Positions 53,670 through 64,000 of a stretch of DNA of 64,000 nt are shown here, piece after piece. Positions within the stretch are counted from its first letter, which is position 1. Every line of letters begins with the position of its first letter. The notes under the pieces were generated by a model, which saw only the letters and a list, made by a program, of their open reading frames with translations, had not been told where the DNA came from and did no database searches. The stretch comes from Saccharina japonica. Its lineage: Eukaryota; Sar; Phaeophyceae; Laminariales; Laminariaceae. Both the position numbers and the translations under genes were made by a program. The DNA lies in assembly GCA_008828725.1 (NCBI GenBank), contig MEHQ01000893.1:399259-463258 (forward strand). Reading direction: 5' to 3'.

Positions 53670-53960
53670 CGATGAGGCGAAGAAAGTGATTCAATAGCAG
53701 CGGCACTTCGTATTTCCAGCTTGTCATGGTACACGTCACATATTCAAGGGGGGGAGGGGTAATCGACCGTGGGAACATACAAAGGGGTCATCATTCCATG
53801 GTATTTACGTTACATCACATTCGGACGGAGGTGGAGGGTTGCGGTAGATCAACTGTGAACACGGTAAGCGGCAACGGTAACCCACTGCATACTGTACATG
53901 CATCGATGATAACGGAGGACCGCAGTGACCAATTGTAGACGGTAAACGGTGACGAGACTG
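52520..53960. repeat. Unit repeat block, U4 copy, with (CAGG)n expansion
   Basis: Nearly collinear with U3 37830-39185. The main difference is a pure CAGG run at 53591-53668 (about 19 units), where U3 has only a couple of units near 38870. The ORFs at 53456-53778 that read Ala-Cys-Leu-Pro repeats are artefacts of this run. Confidence 0.65.
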
Positions 53961-53975
53961 CACGGTATATATGTA

Positions 53976-55600
53976 TAGTTATGTTTGTGAAATTTTCGCA
54001 CTTTTCGCAACTTTTCTCTCCGCACGAGCGCTTTTCGGCAAAACGCTAAGAACCCCGACACGGGAGGCCCGGCCGGACACATTGGTCAAGGTTTGGGCTC
54101 GATCCGAGCTCTGTGGCTCGCGTGGCGGGCGCTCGAAGTTTTTTTTCCCGCGGGAGTGGATAAGCCAATTTCCCTGGTTTCTCTGCGTGAGGCTTTTTTT
54201 TGTACGTAAGTGCCAGCAAATAATACGTGATGTCCTGTTGTTTGCCCTGATTTCACGAGCTGGTCATGCGCACACACAGGAGAGCGCAGACATATCGGTA
54301 TACCACAGACAGGTAGAAACAGAACATGCAGAGAGCACAACGTTACTACTCTGCATAAGCACCAGCAGCAGGTAACACCGTGCCTGGGTGATACACCCAT
54401 CTGCGCTGTACTGCTGTGGCTAGCTGTGTTTATCGGAGCAAGCGGTCCGTAATCCACCATCTACCTTTCTGTTGTGCTGATATATGTGACTGACCCACTC
54501 TCACTTTGGCCTGAAATGTAATGGTCGCTTTGATCAAATAGGAGTACGTACCTCAACTGTTCATACGTACGAGTACATGTATTTTTTGTGTTTCTTTCCT
54601 GAAGCTCACTTCAGAAATCTGCAAGACATCAGACAATATGCAGCAAACACAAACGAGGTCACAGCCCCGCCTAGAAGCACAAGCAGCAGACATTACTGTG
54701 GCGGGTCCGCCGTTTACTGCTGTGGCTATTAGTGGTTGCTTCATCGGAGGCTTGCATCCGTCATCAGCAATCGCCACCACACCTCTCTCTCTCTTCTGCG
54801 CTGCTGCCTGCTGCCTGCCTGTGCTTGCATGGTGTATGTGCGGCCTGTCGTGCATCTGGCGCAAGCCGCGACAAATAATACTGTATGTACCGGTATTTGG
54901 GCAAATCATTTTTTGATGTTTAATTATTTATTTTCAGGTGCGGGGGTGCAATCTGGGCAAAACAAAAAATAATTACTGTAGATCGCATTTCCAATTTTAT
55001 TATTTCGTACCAGAAATAGAGTTAATTAATTATTTTCGGAGTGCGGGCACACGATAACCCAGACCCCACATATATAAGACAAACAGCAAACACAAACCAA
55101 GTGGATTTCTTACGTAGTAGGCAGGTGTGGTCGAGAGTTTCAGCCCCTTCTTCGATGCATCCTTTTCTACTTCTTCTGCAAATACTATCCCACCACTACT
55201 GCTGTACGAGCACTGCTGTGTCCCATGTGTCACGTGTGCGTGCGTGTGCGGTGTGTGCTGTGTGTCACAGACCTTCCATACCTTGAGCGCCACAACACCA
55301 AATTATTGACAAATATGATAAAATGTTTGGCGAGGTCCTTAACAAAAATCTCTGAGAACGATCGAGTCAATAGTAGTAATGGTTCCATCATATTTCCGAG
55401 TATGTTTTATCCCCAAAAATGCAGGTGCAGTTTTTTAAATGATATTTGTACAGCAGTAATACGCAGATATTTCATAACGTCGTATTTATGTAATACCAGT
55501 ATAATACAATATTACATGCGTATGATACAATATCGCATGCTGTATTAATACTAGATTCTCGATTTGTCCTTGCGCCACTCCCCTAGGCACGTCCCGGAGG
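53976..55600. other. U4-specific segment of about 1.6 kb
   Basis: U3 and U4 are homologous up to CACGGTATATATGT (53960-53974) and again from TTGTATGTA followed by the GAGGGAGACGGGAATC word (about 55609-55645). Between these points U4 holds unrelated sequence while U3 has a MITE-1. I find no terminal inverted repeats and no recognisable protein. The ORFs of 134 and 124 codons at the left overlap on opposite strands and match no family. Confidence 0.45.
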
Positions 55601-55967
55601 GGAACCTTGTATGTACGTATGTATGCACCGAGGGAGACGGGAATCACCGTAATCGCTTCTGGGAAGGTAACCAAACAACACGAGACTCCACGGAGAGTGC
55701 ACCAACCGTAACGGACCACCACAACAGCTACCGTGTATACACCCCGCGAAGTACGCCATTGACACCCTGCGCGCCCATCCAAAAGTAAAAGATGTGCTTT
55801 TTTTGTTGCCTGCAGATTTCCAGGCATTTATTTATCTTGTTTTGACAGTTTTATGTTATATTTAAAGCTGTTACGTACGTGCGAAAAAACAAACAGGCCA
55901 CAGCAAACCACTTCTTGTGTTGAAGAGGATCCCATTGCCGCCTGCTCACTTCAACGTAAGCGGGCGA

Positions 55968-56272
55968 CCTTAGCATGTTGAGATATGCTAAGGTAGAGGC
56001 TCCAATTTGTTTTTGTGAGGTCCCTCACACGAGGAGACTCTCTATACTAATAGTAAGTCAAAAACGGATTTTTGACAAAAAAAATGAAAAAGTGAAACCT
56101 GATGAACAATCCAATCCGATGGGGCCTACGTGTACAAACATAAATATTTCGCAAAAAAAAACGAATGGCTTTTTTCGACGATTTTGTTTTGGTTAAGGAG
56201 CCCCGTCGTTCAGAAAATATATTTATTTCTTCTCTCAAAAATTGCTTACTTGCCCTTATCGTAGCACGCGCA
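55968..56272 (+). mobile_element. MITE-1-like element, U4 (no nested insertion)
   Basis: Homologue of 39818-40318 without the Harbinger-like insert; it reads GGTTAAGGAGCCCCG straight through. The right end is CCCTTATCGTAGCACGCGC. Confidence 0.7.
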
Positions 56273-58089
56273 TGATACAGGTTTTCCTGAGGCAGCGCCT
56301 CCCTTGAGGAAGGAGCGAAGAAGCTGTTCAGGAGCTCTGTATCAGAAAACATCACCCAAAAAAACGGCTTTTTAAGAAAAAGTGTACGCTTAACCACACG
56401 GCCTATTAGGTTTAAAACGAAAAGAAAAAAGAAAAAACAACAACAGCAAAAAAGAAAAAAAGAAAAGAAAAAGATAAGGGGCGTGCCTTATTGGGTAGTT
56501 TCTCAGTTGAGAAGAATACTACAGTAATACTGAGTAATAGTCAGTTAAACATATTTTGGACGTAAAGTGCCACTGGGACCACTATTGTCGCACCCATTAA
56601 AAAAAAAAATACGTCGGGTACAACATACCCGGTATATAACTGGTACGACGTTTTTATGCGGGCGACCAGCTGCAACAAAGCTTTAATTTAGCGCCGACAG
56701 CTAAAGCTTGACCCCGAAACATATCACGGGCGCTACATTCACCTTGCCACTTGTCGCGGCAAACTGGCAATAGTGCCTCTATGCTACGGTAGCAACCCGA
56801 TTTTTACCGTGCATTATTGAACGGTAACGCATCTTCTCGGTACATGTTTTGCGTGGTATCGGCGAGTAGATAACCGTACGGTACACATTTGCACGGTTAC
56901 GGTCGTTCAACCTTTGAACGGTACAGGTTTGAACGGGACTCGGTGCACCCGCATTTTCTCGGTACACAATAGTTTGACGTGCACCCACGAGGAATCCCTT
57001 GGCAAATGCCACCTACTGTAATAATATAAGCTTGTTTTGTCGCGTTTCGTACAACGCGCCATAGGTCTACCGGAATAATATGCGTACCATACATACAGCG
57101 ACCCAAATCTCTCGCAGAACCCTGGGAGCTGTGGGCATACCAGTAGAGCTTTATGTACAGCTGTGGACATACTTTACTCCGAGACAATGTTCCCACCCCG
57201 TGGAAAACAAAACAAACCGCACAAAAAGGTTCAGCAAAACGCATAATCCTCCAGCGTGCCACAATTCGAGACTGCCTCTCTAATAGTATCGCTTGTTTAT
57301 GTATAATATTTACTGACATACAAGTGAAATACATGTTTCGAAACAACGCGAGCGACATCTTTCCCCCAAATTACGTTCGCGGGGTTGTATGCTGGGGGAG
57401 GTGAGCAAACCTTGTCACAAGCTCCACGCAGGACTAACCAGGGCACGATCAGGTGACTGCCAGAGCAGCAGCACGGTTCTGAAAAACACATGTGGCACGC
57501 CACTGTTTGCTAGTAGAACAAGTTATACACGGTAGTCGTAGTCTGGCCTGATACCTGGTATGAATCATTTATTGGCACGAGCTCATGCTTACTTCTTTTG
57601 AATATCTTGTGAATTCACTTTCGCCATAGGTGCACCGTAGTGCTTGGTCGGCTGCAAGACGCACAGTCACGGCGCCATGTGCATCAGTAGAGCTGCGAAG
57701 ACCGTGGATGGCTTGTCTTTGTTTCGTGTTGCAAGTAACGCTGAAAGTACAAAGAAGATTAAAAGGGGGTGGCAAGGGGCTTGCTTAAAGGCGCCCCGAC
57801 CCAAAAATACAAAAAACTAAAAATAACAGAGAATATACGAAATTACCTACGTATACGTACCCCGGTTCTCCCCTATGATAGTACCACAGGCACTATTAAC
57901 AACTAAACTGGTTTTCGCTCGTACGACGTACTTGTGCATATTCCGACATAACAAACACACGAACGAGAGACTAATCTTGAGATGCCTACCACGGTGACAC
58001 GAATCGGTGTGTCTGCCACCGACAGCAACCCTCGGGCAAACCGCACTCACCAAGCTTCCGGGATGTAAGATAGGCATGTCAATGCCGGA
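56273..58089. other. U4 spacer downstream of gene 4, non-coding
   Basis: Matches U3 40319-42165 without large rearrangement. The splice-donor-like GGTGAGT lies at 58051-58045 on the minus strand. No gene. Confidence 0.45.
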
Positions 58090-59928
58090 TTACACCGTCT
58101 GCACCAGGTCCATGATGAAGCTCTCGCACCCCGGAAAGTACATGTTGACAGCTTCACTGAAGGCCTCCGCGTCGGATCCCTTGATCAGGACGGCACCCGA
58201 TCCGCCAATGGTGCTCCCCTCGCCCTTCTCTTTGTCGTCCTCCTCCTCCTTTCCCTCGTCCCCCCCTGTGTTCTCTTCTCTCTCGTCTACCTCTGTGTCC
58301 GACCCCCCCTCCTCCCACTGCCCCCTCCCCCCCGCCGCGCCTTGACTCCACGAGGCACGTTTCCTCATCCGCAGCACGTCGAGGATCTTGGAGAAACAGG
58401 TCGGGTCACAGTCGATCAGTCGCATTCCGTTTTCGTCCTTGTCTGTGTCTGTGGCTGGCCATCTTTCTTCGTCGAACATGACGGTGAGGGCGGCGCGCGG
58501 GCAGGCCTGCAGAGTGGAGCGCAGTGTTGTCATCCTCGTCCCACGCACGTTGAGCTCCACGACGGCATCATGTTCGCCCGCCGCCACGCTTGGACCGTAC
58601 ACGGTTTCGAGGGCGCCAACAGCAGCGGATACCGTTGCACCTGCCGCTTCCAGCTCCTTTACCGCACGATAGAGGACCATCCGCTCCTCCATGAGCGATC
58701 TTGCAATCGACTTGCCGAAATAATCGATGTCGTGGGCTTCCACATCGGTCAAGACGTTGCCACCTGGTTCTGTGATGCTGGGCGCGGTCGTCGTGGGTGG
58801 AGCTGGCGTCGAGTAGCTGAAGACCTCGATATCAATGACCTTTTTATCTTTCAAGGCCAAGAACGGGGAATCCTCCTCGATATCAAATGTCTCCCGTCCA
58901 GTGACCAAGGTGTACTCCCCCGTTGTCCCGCCAATCCACGTGAACAAGTCGTTCGCACCGACTAGGAGACCACGGTAGTCACTTTTCGTCGTGAACATTT
59001 TGCCCACATCTTTAGGGTAGGGGCTCCACTTGGTGGGCTTGGTCGGATCCTTTCGCGTGGCACTGCTGCCGTCCTTGAGCATGAACAAAAACGTCTCTGC
59101 GGCAATGACATTGCTGCTCTCAGCACCTCTACCCCAAGCAAGGCCAGAGTAGCCCCCAACAACGCTATCGTCGCCGTTTGCCTCGCCCGAGCTCACCCGA
59201 ATAAGAGAGACCGTGTGGGGACTGTCCTTCTTGCATCTAGGTTTGAATGCCTTAGAGTCGAAGCCGTCCCGCGTCGCGCGGTAGATAAGCGTCATTTGGT
59301 CCACAGAACCCCCAACCCACTCCCGAATCTTCGCACCAAGAGGGGCGATTTCGAACGGCTCCAATATGGTACTGCCTTCGTTAATCTTCAAGTACGTAGG
59401 ATGCGCCGGCACAAGCCCCGGCAGTCCCATCACGTGTGCGGTGTAAATAAGGCACGGTACCTCGTCAACAGCCACCGCCGAGCGCGCCGAACTTTCCGGC
59501 AGACCCACCGCTAGTGAATTCGAATGGCCAGTAAGCATCGCATCAATCATGTGTTTGGTGGATGCAGGAGACTCGTCAAGCACGATGCGGCCGTCTACAT
59601 CGCGGGGAATCCACCCCTCGCCCCAAACTCCCTCGAGCAAGGCGCCTAGGATTGATTCCTCGGGCCCCTCAGCCTCCGCAAGGAGGTGCCAGCGCAAATT
59701 GACAATCAAGCCGCCGACGTTCAGCTTGACCATGCCCTCCTCGGAGGTTCGAGGCCTGAGCCCACGCTCTGCCATGTACTCGTAGTGTTCTTCCCACCTT
59801 TCTTCAAGCTCTGCCCACGCCGTGTCCAGTCCTGCCCTTCTGTGCTGCAGAAGTCGCACCACCTCCCGAGTGTGCTCCTCCGCCGACTTCGGGAATGCAT
59901 CCCTATCGTTTAGGCACTGCCTCATCAT
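58090..59928 (-). CDS. BTB(T1)-TLDc-BTB(T1) protein 4
   Basis: An intact, intronless ORF of 612 residues. Helix at 15-60; T1-like BTB1 at 66-175 (MVKLNVGGLIVNLRWHLL); TLDc at about 192-372 (LIYRATRDGFDSKAFKP, DDSVVGGYSGLAWGRG, ETFLFMLKDGS, VIDIEVFSYS); proline/threonine linker; helix at 392-445; T1 BTB2 at 455-525 (VVELNVRGTRMTTLRSTL, LIDCDPTCFSKILDVLR). An acidic low-complexity insert at 540-572 precedes the tail SEAVNMYFPGCESFIMDLVQ at 590-610. Compared with protein 3, by-eye replacements number roughly 65 and are concentrated in residues 205-375. BTB2 has few. Its start fixes the family start, because the DNA upstream is not in frame with it. Confidence 0.9.
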   Translation of the reverse strand: MMRQCLNDRDAFPKSAEEHTREVVRLLQHRRAGLDTAWAELEERWEEHYEYMAERGLRPRTSEEGMVKLNVGGLIVNLRWHLLAEAEGPEESILGALLEGVWGEGWIPRDVDGRIVLDESPASTKHMIDAMLTGHSNSLAVGLPESSARSAVAVDEVPCLIYTAHVMGLPGLVPAHPTYLKINEGSTILEPFEIAPLGAKIREWVGGSVDQMTLIYRATRDGFDSKAFKPRCKKDSPHTVSLIRVSSGEANGDDSVVGGYSGLAWGRGAESSNVIAAETFLFMLKDGSSATRKDPTKPTKWSPYPKDVGKMFTTKSDYRGLLVGANDLFTWIGGTTGEYTLVTGRETFDIEEDSPFLALKDKKVIDIEVFSYSTPAPPTTTAPSITEPGGNVLTDVEAHDIDYFGKSIARSLMEERMVLYRAVKELEAAGATVSAAVGALETVYGPSVAAGEHDAVVELNVRGTRMTTLRSTLQACPRAALTVMFDEERWPATDTDKDENGMRLIDCDPTCFSKILDVLRMRKRASWSQGAAGGRGQWEEGGSDTEVDEREENTGGDEGKEEEDDKEKGEGSTIGGSGAVLIKGSDAEAFSEAVNMYFPGCESFIMDLVQTV

Positions 59929-60340
59929 GGTCCTTCGTTCGGTGCGGTGTTGGAAAGCTCGTTGAAGTGTGGACAGAAACCCGGGTTGGAAGCCGCGCCA
60001 AGAAGGTACAGCAGTACTTCAACCCCAGACCTAAGCCTCTGGAAGCGTATGGGGTTATGAGCAATACGCCCTTTCCTCGTTGCCTCGTCGCCTCGACGGA
60101 TGCCAAATGACAAGCACACGATCTCCCGGCAATTTTTGAAATCATGAAAAAATGGACGATCTCCGTTCTTTGGCGAACCGAACGGAACGCCTCTAGAACC
60201 TATCGAAACCCTTGCATTGGGGAAGATGCCAAAATAACTTGACAGCGAGAGGAATTCTGCGACCGCACGTCTCGCTTCTCCAGGGCTACAGCCCTGTGAA
60301 CTTACCCGGGGGGAGCTCAGCATGTGGGTATGTAGACTGC
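59929..60340 (-). promoter_or_regulatory. Conserved leader/promoter region of gene 4
   Basis: Carries GTTGGAAGCCGCGCCAAGAA (59985), AACGCCTCTAGAACCTATCG (60186-60205, 258 bp from the start codon) and GGGCTACAGCCCTGTGAACT (60284). Confidence 0.55.
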
Positions 60341-61007
60341 GACGTAGCGTTGTAGTAGCTGGATGAGCCATTCGTCATGGTTTTCAATAGATCAGGGATT
60401 TTAACCATCACTGCTTTCATCGGGGATTGGTAGGTACACTCATTATAGAGGACATGTTCCCGTTTTGAACATCGGCAACACAGCAAGGATGCGAGGCAGC
60501 TCAGCGATCCTGTGTGACCTGTTACGCCTCCATTTTTTCTGCGACCACAGGGTTTTCAGCCGTCAGGGCCGCGTCCGAAGTAGCGCAGTAGGCATGGCGA
60601 AGGTCGAGAGCTGAAGGGGGCGAGAAGGTGAGAATATCAAAATCCCAAAAGCTCTCCTTGCATCCAAGATCGATACTGCTGTACCACGGGTATACTGCAG
60701 ACTAGAAACTATTGCTGTACGTAGTACACCCAGTACACCTTGTTCTCATGGAACACAACTCACAGCTCACAGCAGCCGTGATGCGAGATGCGAGGCAGCT
60801 CAGAAGAGCAGTGCTGTGTAACCTGCTGCGCCTGTTTGTTCATGCTCTGCTACGATACCTCTTATGTACGTCAAGCCATCATTACTGCGTCCGAAGTAGC
60901 CGAATTCGTGGGGTAGGCATTGCGAAGGTCAAGAAACGCGAAACGCTTCAAACTGGACCTGTGGTCAAGAGGTTAGTCCCAGCAGTTCTGTGTGAGGTAA
61001 ATGGTAC

Positions 61008-63195
61008 CAGAGCATTAATTAGGTGTTGCGCTGTTGCGCTAACACTTGGCCAAAATATCCGTTTTGCGCAACAGGTACTGTTTTCTATTCGCCGTAGCCC
61101 AAAAAAAATTTAAAGGCTTTTACCTAGTTTTGACTTTTGACGCGTATATTCGCGCATAGATCGAGGGTGGTCGATAATTTTTTTTGAGCAGTGGCCAAAA
61201 TCGGGTATACCCGATGGGTTTGTGGCCAAAACAGGGTACCATATTGTATTTTAGTGACCGCGACGACTCCAGGGCGCCATCTCATTGGCCAGCGCTGGCC
61301 ACCACCCGACGCTGGCCACAAACCAATCGGGTATACCCGATTTTGGCTACTCACCCCCCAAGAGGTACCCGATTATTACACCCACCTACCCGAAAATGGC
61401 CGGGCTGTTCGACCACAACGGCCGAGCAGCCCACCACGCATCAGCCGACGATTACGACGTACCAAGCAACAGCATACGTATCACGACGTATTACGACGTA
61501 TCTAGCCGACTTCCAACCTGTGACCGACGAATCCATCTGCTTGATATATATCCATGATTTGGCAAAAGCTGATATTTCAGAAATTTGGTGCAATTGCGCA
61601 CGTTTCACCAACTAATTCGAACCCTGGGAACAAGGAGAGAGAGCAATGTGAATCAGTTACTGCTACTGCTGTGCTGAAGGTGGCTAGTAGCTTGTGGTTC
61701 GGAGATGAGGGAGAGAGAGAGCGGTGCTGTGTGGGTGGGCACCAGCATACGTATCACGACGTATTACGACGTATCTAGCCGAGTTCCAACCTGTGACCGA
61801 CGAATCCATCTGCTTGATATATATCCATGATTTGGGTGATTGACGATTTGGTGATTTAGGCTCGGGGACCTAAATAAGAAAGCGCAGCATTAGAAGGTGA
61901 GTTTTCGCGCGAGCCCAGAATAAGAAAGTCAGCCTGAACCCGATTTCCAGTTTCTTGTGGGATGGCTGGTACTACTGCTGTACACCAATGATGTCGGATT
62001 ACGTAATTACGTCCTTACGGCGAGCCGTTTTGGCGGTTAGTAATAGGACTGGGCCGGCGAAATTACGCTACGCCCCCAGTCCCCTATAAACAAAAATCGT
62101 CAAAATCTCTAGGAAACGTCCGCTTAATACTACAGTACTACTACTACTGCTGTGCCGTGTGTTGAGGGTCTTAAGTTTGGTTGGGAGTGAGAGGCTGCGC
62201 GAATCAACCAAATCATGGATGCTTATCAAGCGGATGGGTGGATATCTATCAAGCAAATGGTCCCGTCGGTAACAGGGCTGGCTGGGGGCATGAAACTCGA
62301 TGAACTTGGCCGTGATAGTCGGCTGGTGCGTGGTGGGCTGTTGGGCCGTTGTGGTCGAACAGCCCGGCCATTTTCGGGTAGGTGGGTGTAATAATCGGGT
62401 ACCTCTTGGGGGGTGAGTAGCCAAAATCGGGTATACCCGATGGGTTTGTGGCCAGCTATATAATGTGTTCTCCGATTCATAAGTAAAGTCCGTTATGGGG
62501 CACAGGCAATAACGTTTGAACAGAAAGGCGCACAATGATATACGTAGTTAGATTATTCGAACATATCACGTCACAGAGATGCTAATAAAAATAGAAAGAA
62601 AAATCTGAGTTTCTACTCTTAAGAATATGTGGGTCAACTATTACCATAGTATGGCCGATTTCGGCCAATTTGTACCGTTTACGGCCGAATTTTGACTAGT
62701 TTTGCCTGTTTTCACTTTAAACAGTTTTGGCCACTGCTCTTTTTTTTTCCACATCTCACAGAAATTTTTGTTCGTTAGTCTACGCCAAGGTACGTATACT
62801 GGTCTACGATCGGTAATTCATCTTCTCCCCACTTCCACTTACAAGTTACCGGACTCTCCTTATCTTCGTTACATACAACTACTGCGCACTTTTTTACGTT
62901 CGCCGTCAGGGGGGGGGGGTTACTAAAACCAAGTGAAAAAAAATAAAATAAGGATACATATTTTTTCCATTCTCTTATTTCATCATGTGATCACAACGGT
63001 TGCAACGGTTTTCTGTTCCGACCTCTGGGGGTGTGGTGTGTCGTTTTCTCTTTTTTCTGGACGCCCCTGCATAGATCGCAATTTTTTCGCCTGCGGCGTG
63101 CAACACGCACCGTAGGCGTGTTGCGCTGTGCGCAGCAAACCTTGCGTCGCACGTTGCGCTGCGCAACAGAGGCCGAACCACTAGTTAATGCCCTG
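61008..63195. mobile_element. 2.2-kb hAT-like non-autonomous DNA transposon, U4-specific
   Basis: Inserted in a GGTACC palindrome that is intact in U3 (45050-45069). The ends are CAGAGCATTAATTAG and, complemented, CAGGGCATTAACTAGTGGTT. Subterminal GTTGCGC/GCGCAAC words recur at both ends (61032-61072 and 63119-63170), as expected for transposase-binding repeats. Internally there is a 93-bp direct repeat (61471-61563 and 61744-61836) and a 138-bp inverted repeat (61312-61450 and 62318-62455) around GGGTATACCC. A third partial copy is at 61196-61231. The target duplication cannot be read because the target is itself repetitive. No transposase ORF; the longest ORFs (about 150 codons) just read the internal repeat. 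Confidence 0.65.
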
Positions 63196-63559
63196 CCAGG
63201 TACCCGTACAGGTACTCGTACTGGCATACCAAGTATTGTACATGAACCAGCTGACGTTGTGTGGCAGGTTTACGTGTACAGCAGTTTCAAGTCTATGGTT
63301 TTGGGTCAGTATCATACCGAAGACTTCGCCTGTTGTGTGAGCGAGTGCAACATCACCAGTATTACATTGCCAGCATCAAATGCAGCACTCTTACAAATAA
63401 CAGCAGACTGCCGGGTTGGGAGTGGAGGGTTGTTGGGCACATTGACGGGCTGACGCAGGTCGCACACAGCACACTCATTTTTTGCTTTACTTATTTTGGT
63501 ACCTACAGTAATCACTATTATCCCAGGATCTTGATACTACGGTCATTCAATATACGTAT

Positions 63560-63777
63560 TCTTACCGAGCATCTATTTTCGATAATTTCCAGTATTTTTA
63601 TTTCCAAAAAAAAAGGAAAAAGAGAAAATATTTCCATTTACTGGAAATTCTTCAGAGGTCAAAATGATTGAAAGACTTCGCGTTCCAATGATTGAAAAAA
63701 AAAACGAAATACAGAAATTTGCCCGAAAACATTATTGTAATTTTTGGTAATTCATGGCTCCGATAAGAATGGCGCTT

Positions 63778-63778
<1 letters not shown>
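63560..63778. mobile_element. Fold-back element, U4 copy
   Basis: Runs from TTCTTACCGAGCATCTATTT to GCTCCGATAAGAATGGCGCT, with a palindromic interior (ATTTCCATTTACTGGAAAT). It is the uninterrupted homologue of the U3 element at 45418-46614. Confidence 0.55.

Positions 63779-63835
<57 letters not shown>
63779..63835. repeat. (CAG)19 microsatellite
   Basis: Nineteen uninterrupted CAG units are followed by TAG. The U3 homologue at 46615-46623 has two CAG units then TAG. Reading frames through it would give poly-Ala or poly-Cys, with no sign of a real gene. Confidence 0.95.
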
Positions 63836-63839
<4 letters not shown>

Positions 63840-64000
63840 TCGAGAACCGGTGGTGCCCCGTGTTCGCGCGTTTGCCCAGCGGCAGCTCGTTTGGAACGTC
63901 ATCGTTCAAAAGTACGCACATTCCGAAGTGTCACCTTTTCGCTGTTGATTTCTGCACACAGGCCAAAGCTGGAGGGGATATTGTATTGCTGCCTAGGAAC
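63836..64000. other. Start of the U4 right flank
   Basis: Matches U3 46624-46790 (GAGAACCGGTGGTGCCCCGT, then AAGTACGCACA and GCCAAAGCTGGAGGGGATAT). The unit continues beyond the window. Confidence 0.6.

Noticed and set aside
54086-54460. Opposed ORFs of 134 and 124 codons in the U4-specific segment
   Set aside because: They overlap on opposite strands and have no recognisable family.
61184-61615. ORF sharing a 50-residue segment with the minus-strand ORF at 62068-62535
   Set aside because: The shared segment is the internal inverted repeat of the hAT-like element, read in either orientation. No transposase features.

Overview
This window looks like nuclear DNA of a eukaryote, most likely a protist alga. 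A photosynthetic stramenopile such as a brown alga is my best guess, not a proof. The grounds are: no operons or bacterial genes, four large intronless genes in a sea of non-coding DNA, a tRNA-derived SINE, several families of short inverted-repeat transposons, many microsatellites, and proteins that combine T1-type (KCTD-like) BTB domains with a TLDc domain.

The main result is that almost the whole window is one tandem array of four diverged homologous units. U1 runs from before position 1 to about 9.97 kb. U2 runs from about 9.97 to 34.65 kb, U3 from about 34.65 to 49.23 kb, and U4 from about 49.23 kb past the window end. Each complete unit reads left to right: a G-rich/proline-rich low-complexity tract, a spacer, a moderately conserved repeat block of about 1.3 kb, a spacer, one intact minus-strand gene, its conserved upstream leader, and a conserved right flank. 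U3 and U4 are close copies. U1 and U2 are more diverged.

The four genes (5282-7039, 25512-27254, 42166-43995, 58090-59928, all minus strand) encode about 580-612 residues: N-terminal helix, T1-like BTB1, TLDc, helical linker, T1 BTB2, variable linker, conserved C-terminal tail. All share an element about 250-290 bp upstream of the start codon and a splice-donor-like site 20-40 nt after the stop codon. Known family properties suggest oligomeric adaptor proteins, perhaps linked to Cullin-3 or to V-ATPase control. That is inference.

U2 is larger because an inverted second copy of its own left part was placed inside a MITE. The order is B (10.07-11.80 kb), inverted A (11.95-14.66), inverted B (15.02-16.76), A (16.87-19.58), with nearly identical arms. 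Other differences between units are clean insertions with an empty homologous site: PIF/Harbinger-like MITEs with a TAA duplication, a mariner-like MITE with TA, a 2.2-kb hAT-like element in U4, a 0.96-kb inverted-repeat element in U3, SINEs, and microsatellite expansions. No autonomous transposase or reverse transcriptase gene is visible.

Outside the four genes I see only one pair of small ORFs (37591-37812 and 52276-52503) with some coding support, as a short secreted peptide. I regard the rest as non-coding or decayed.
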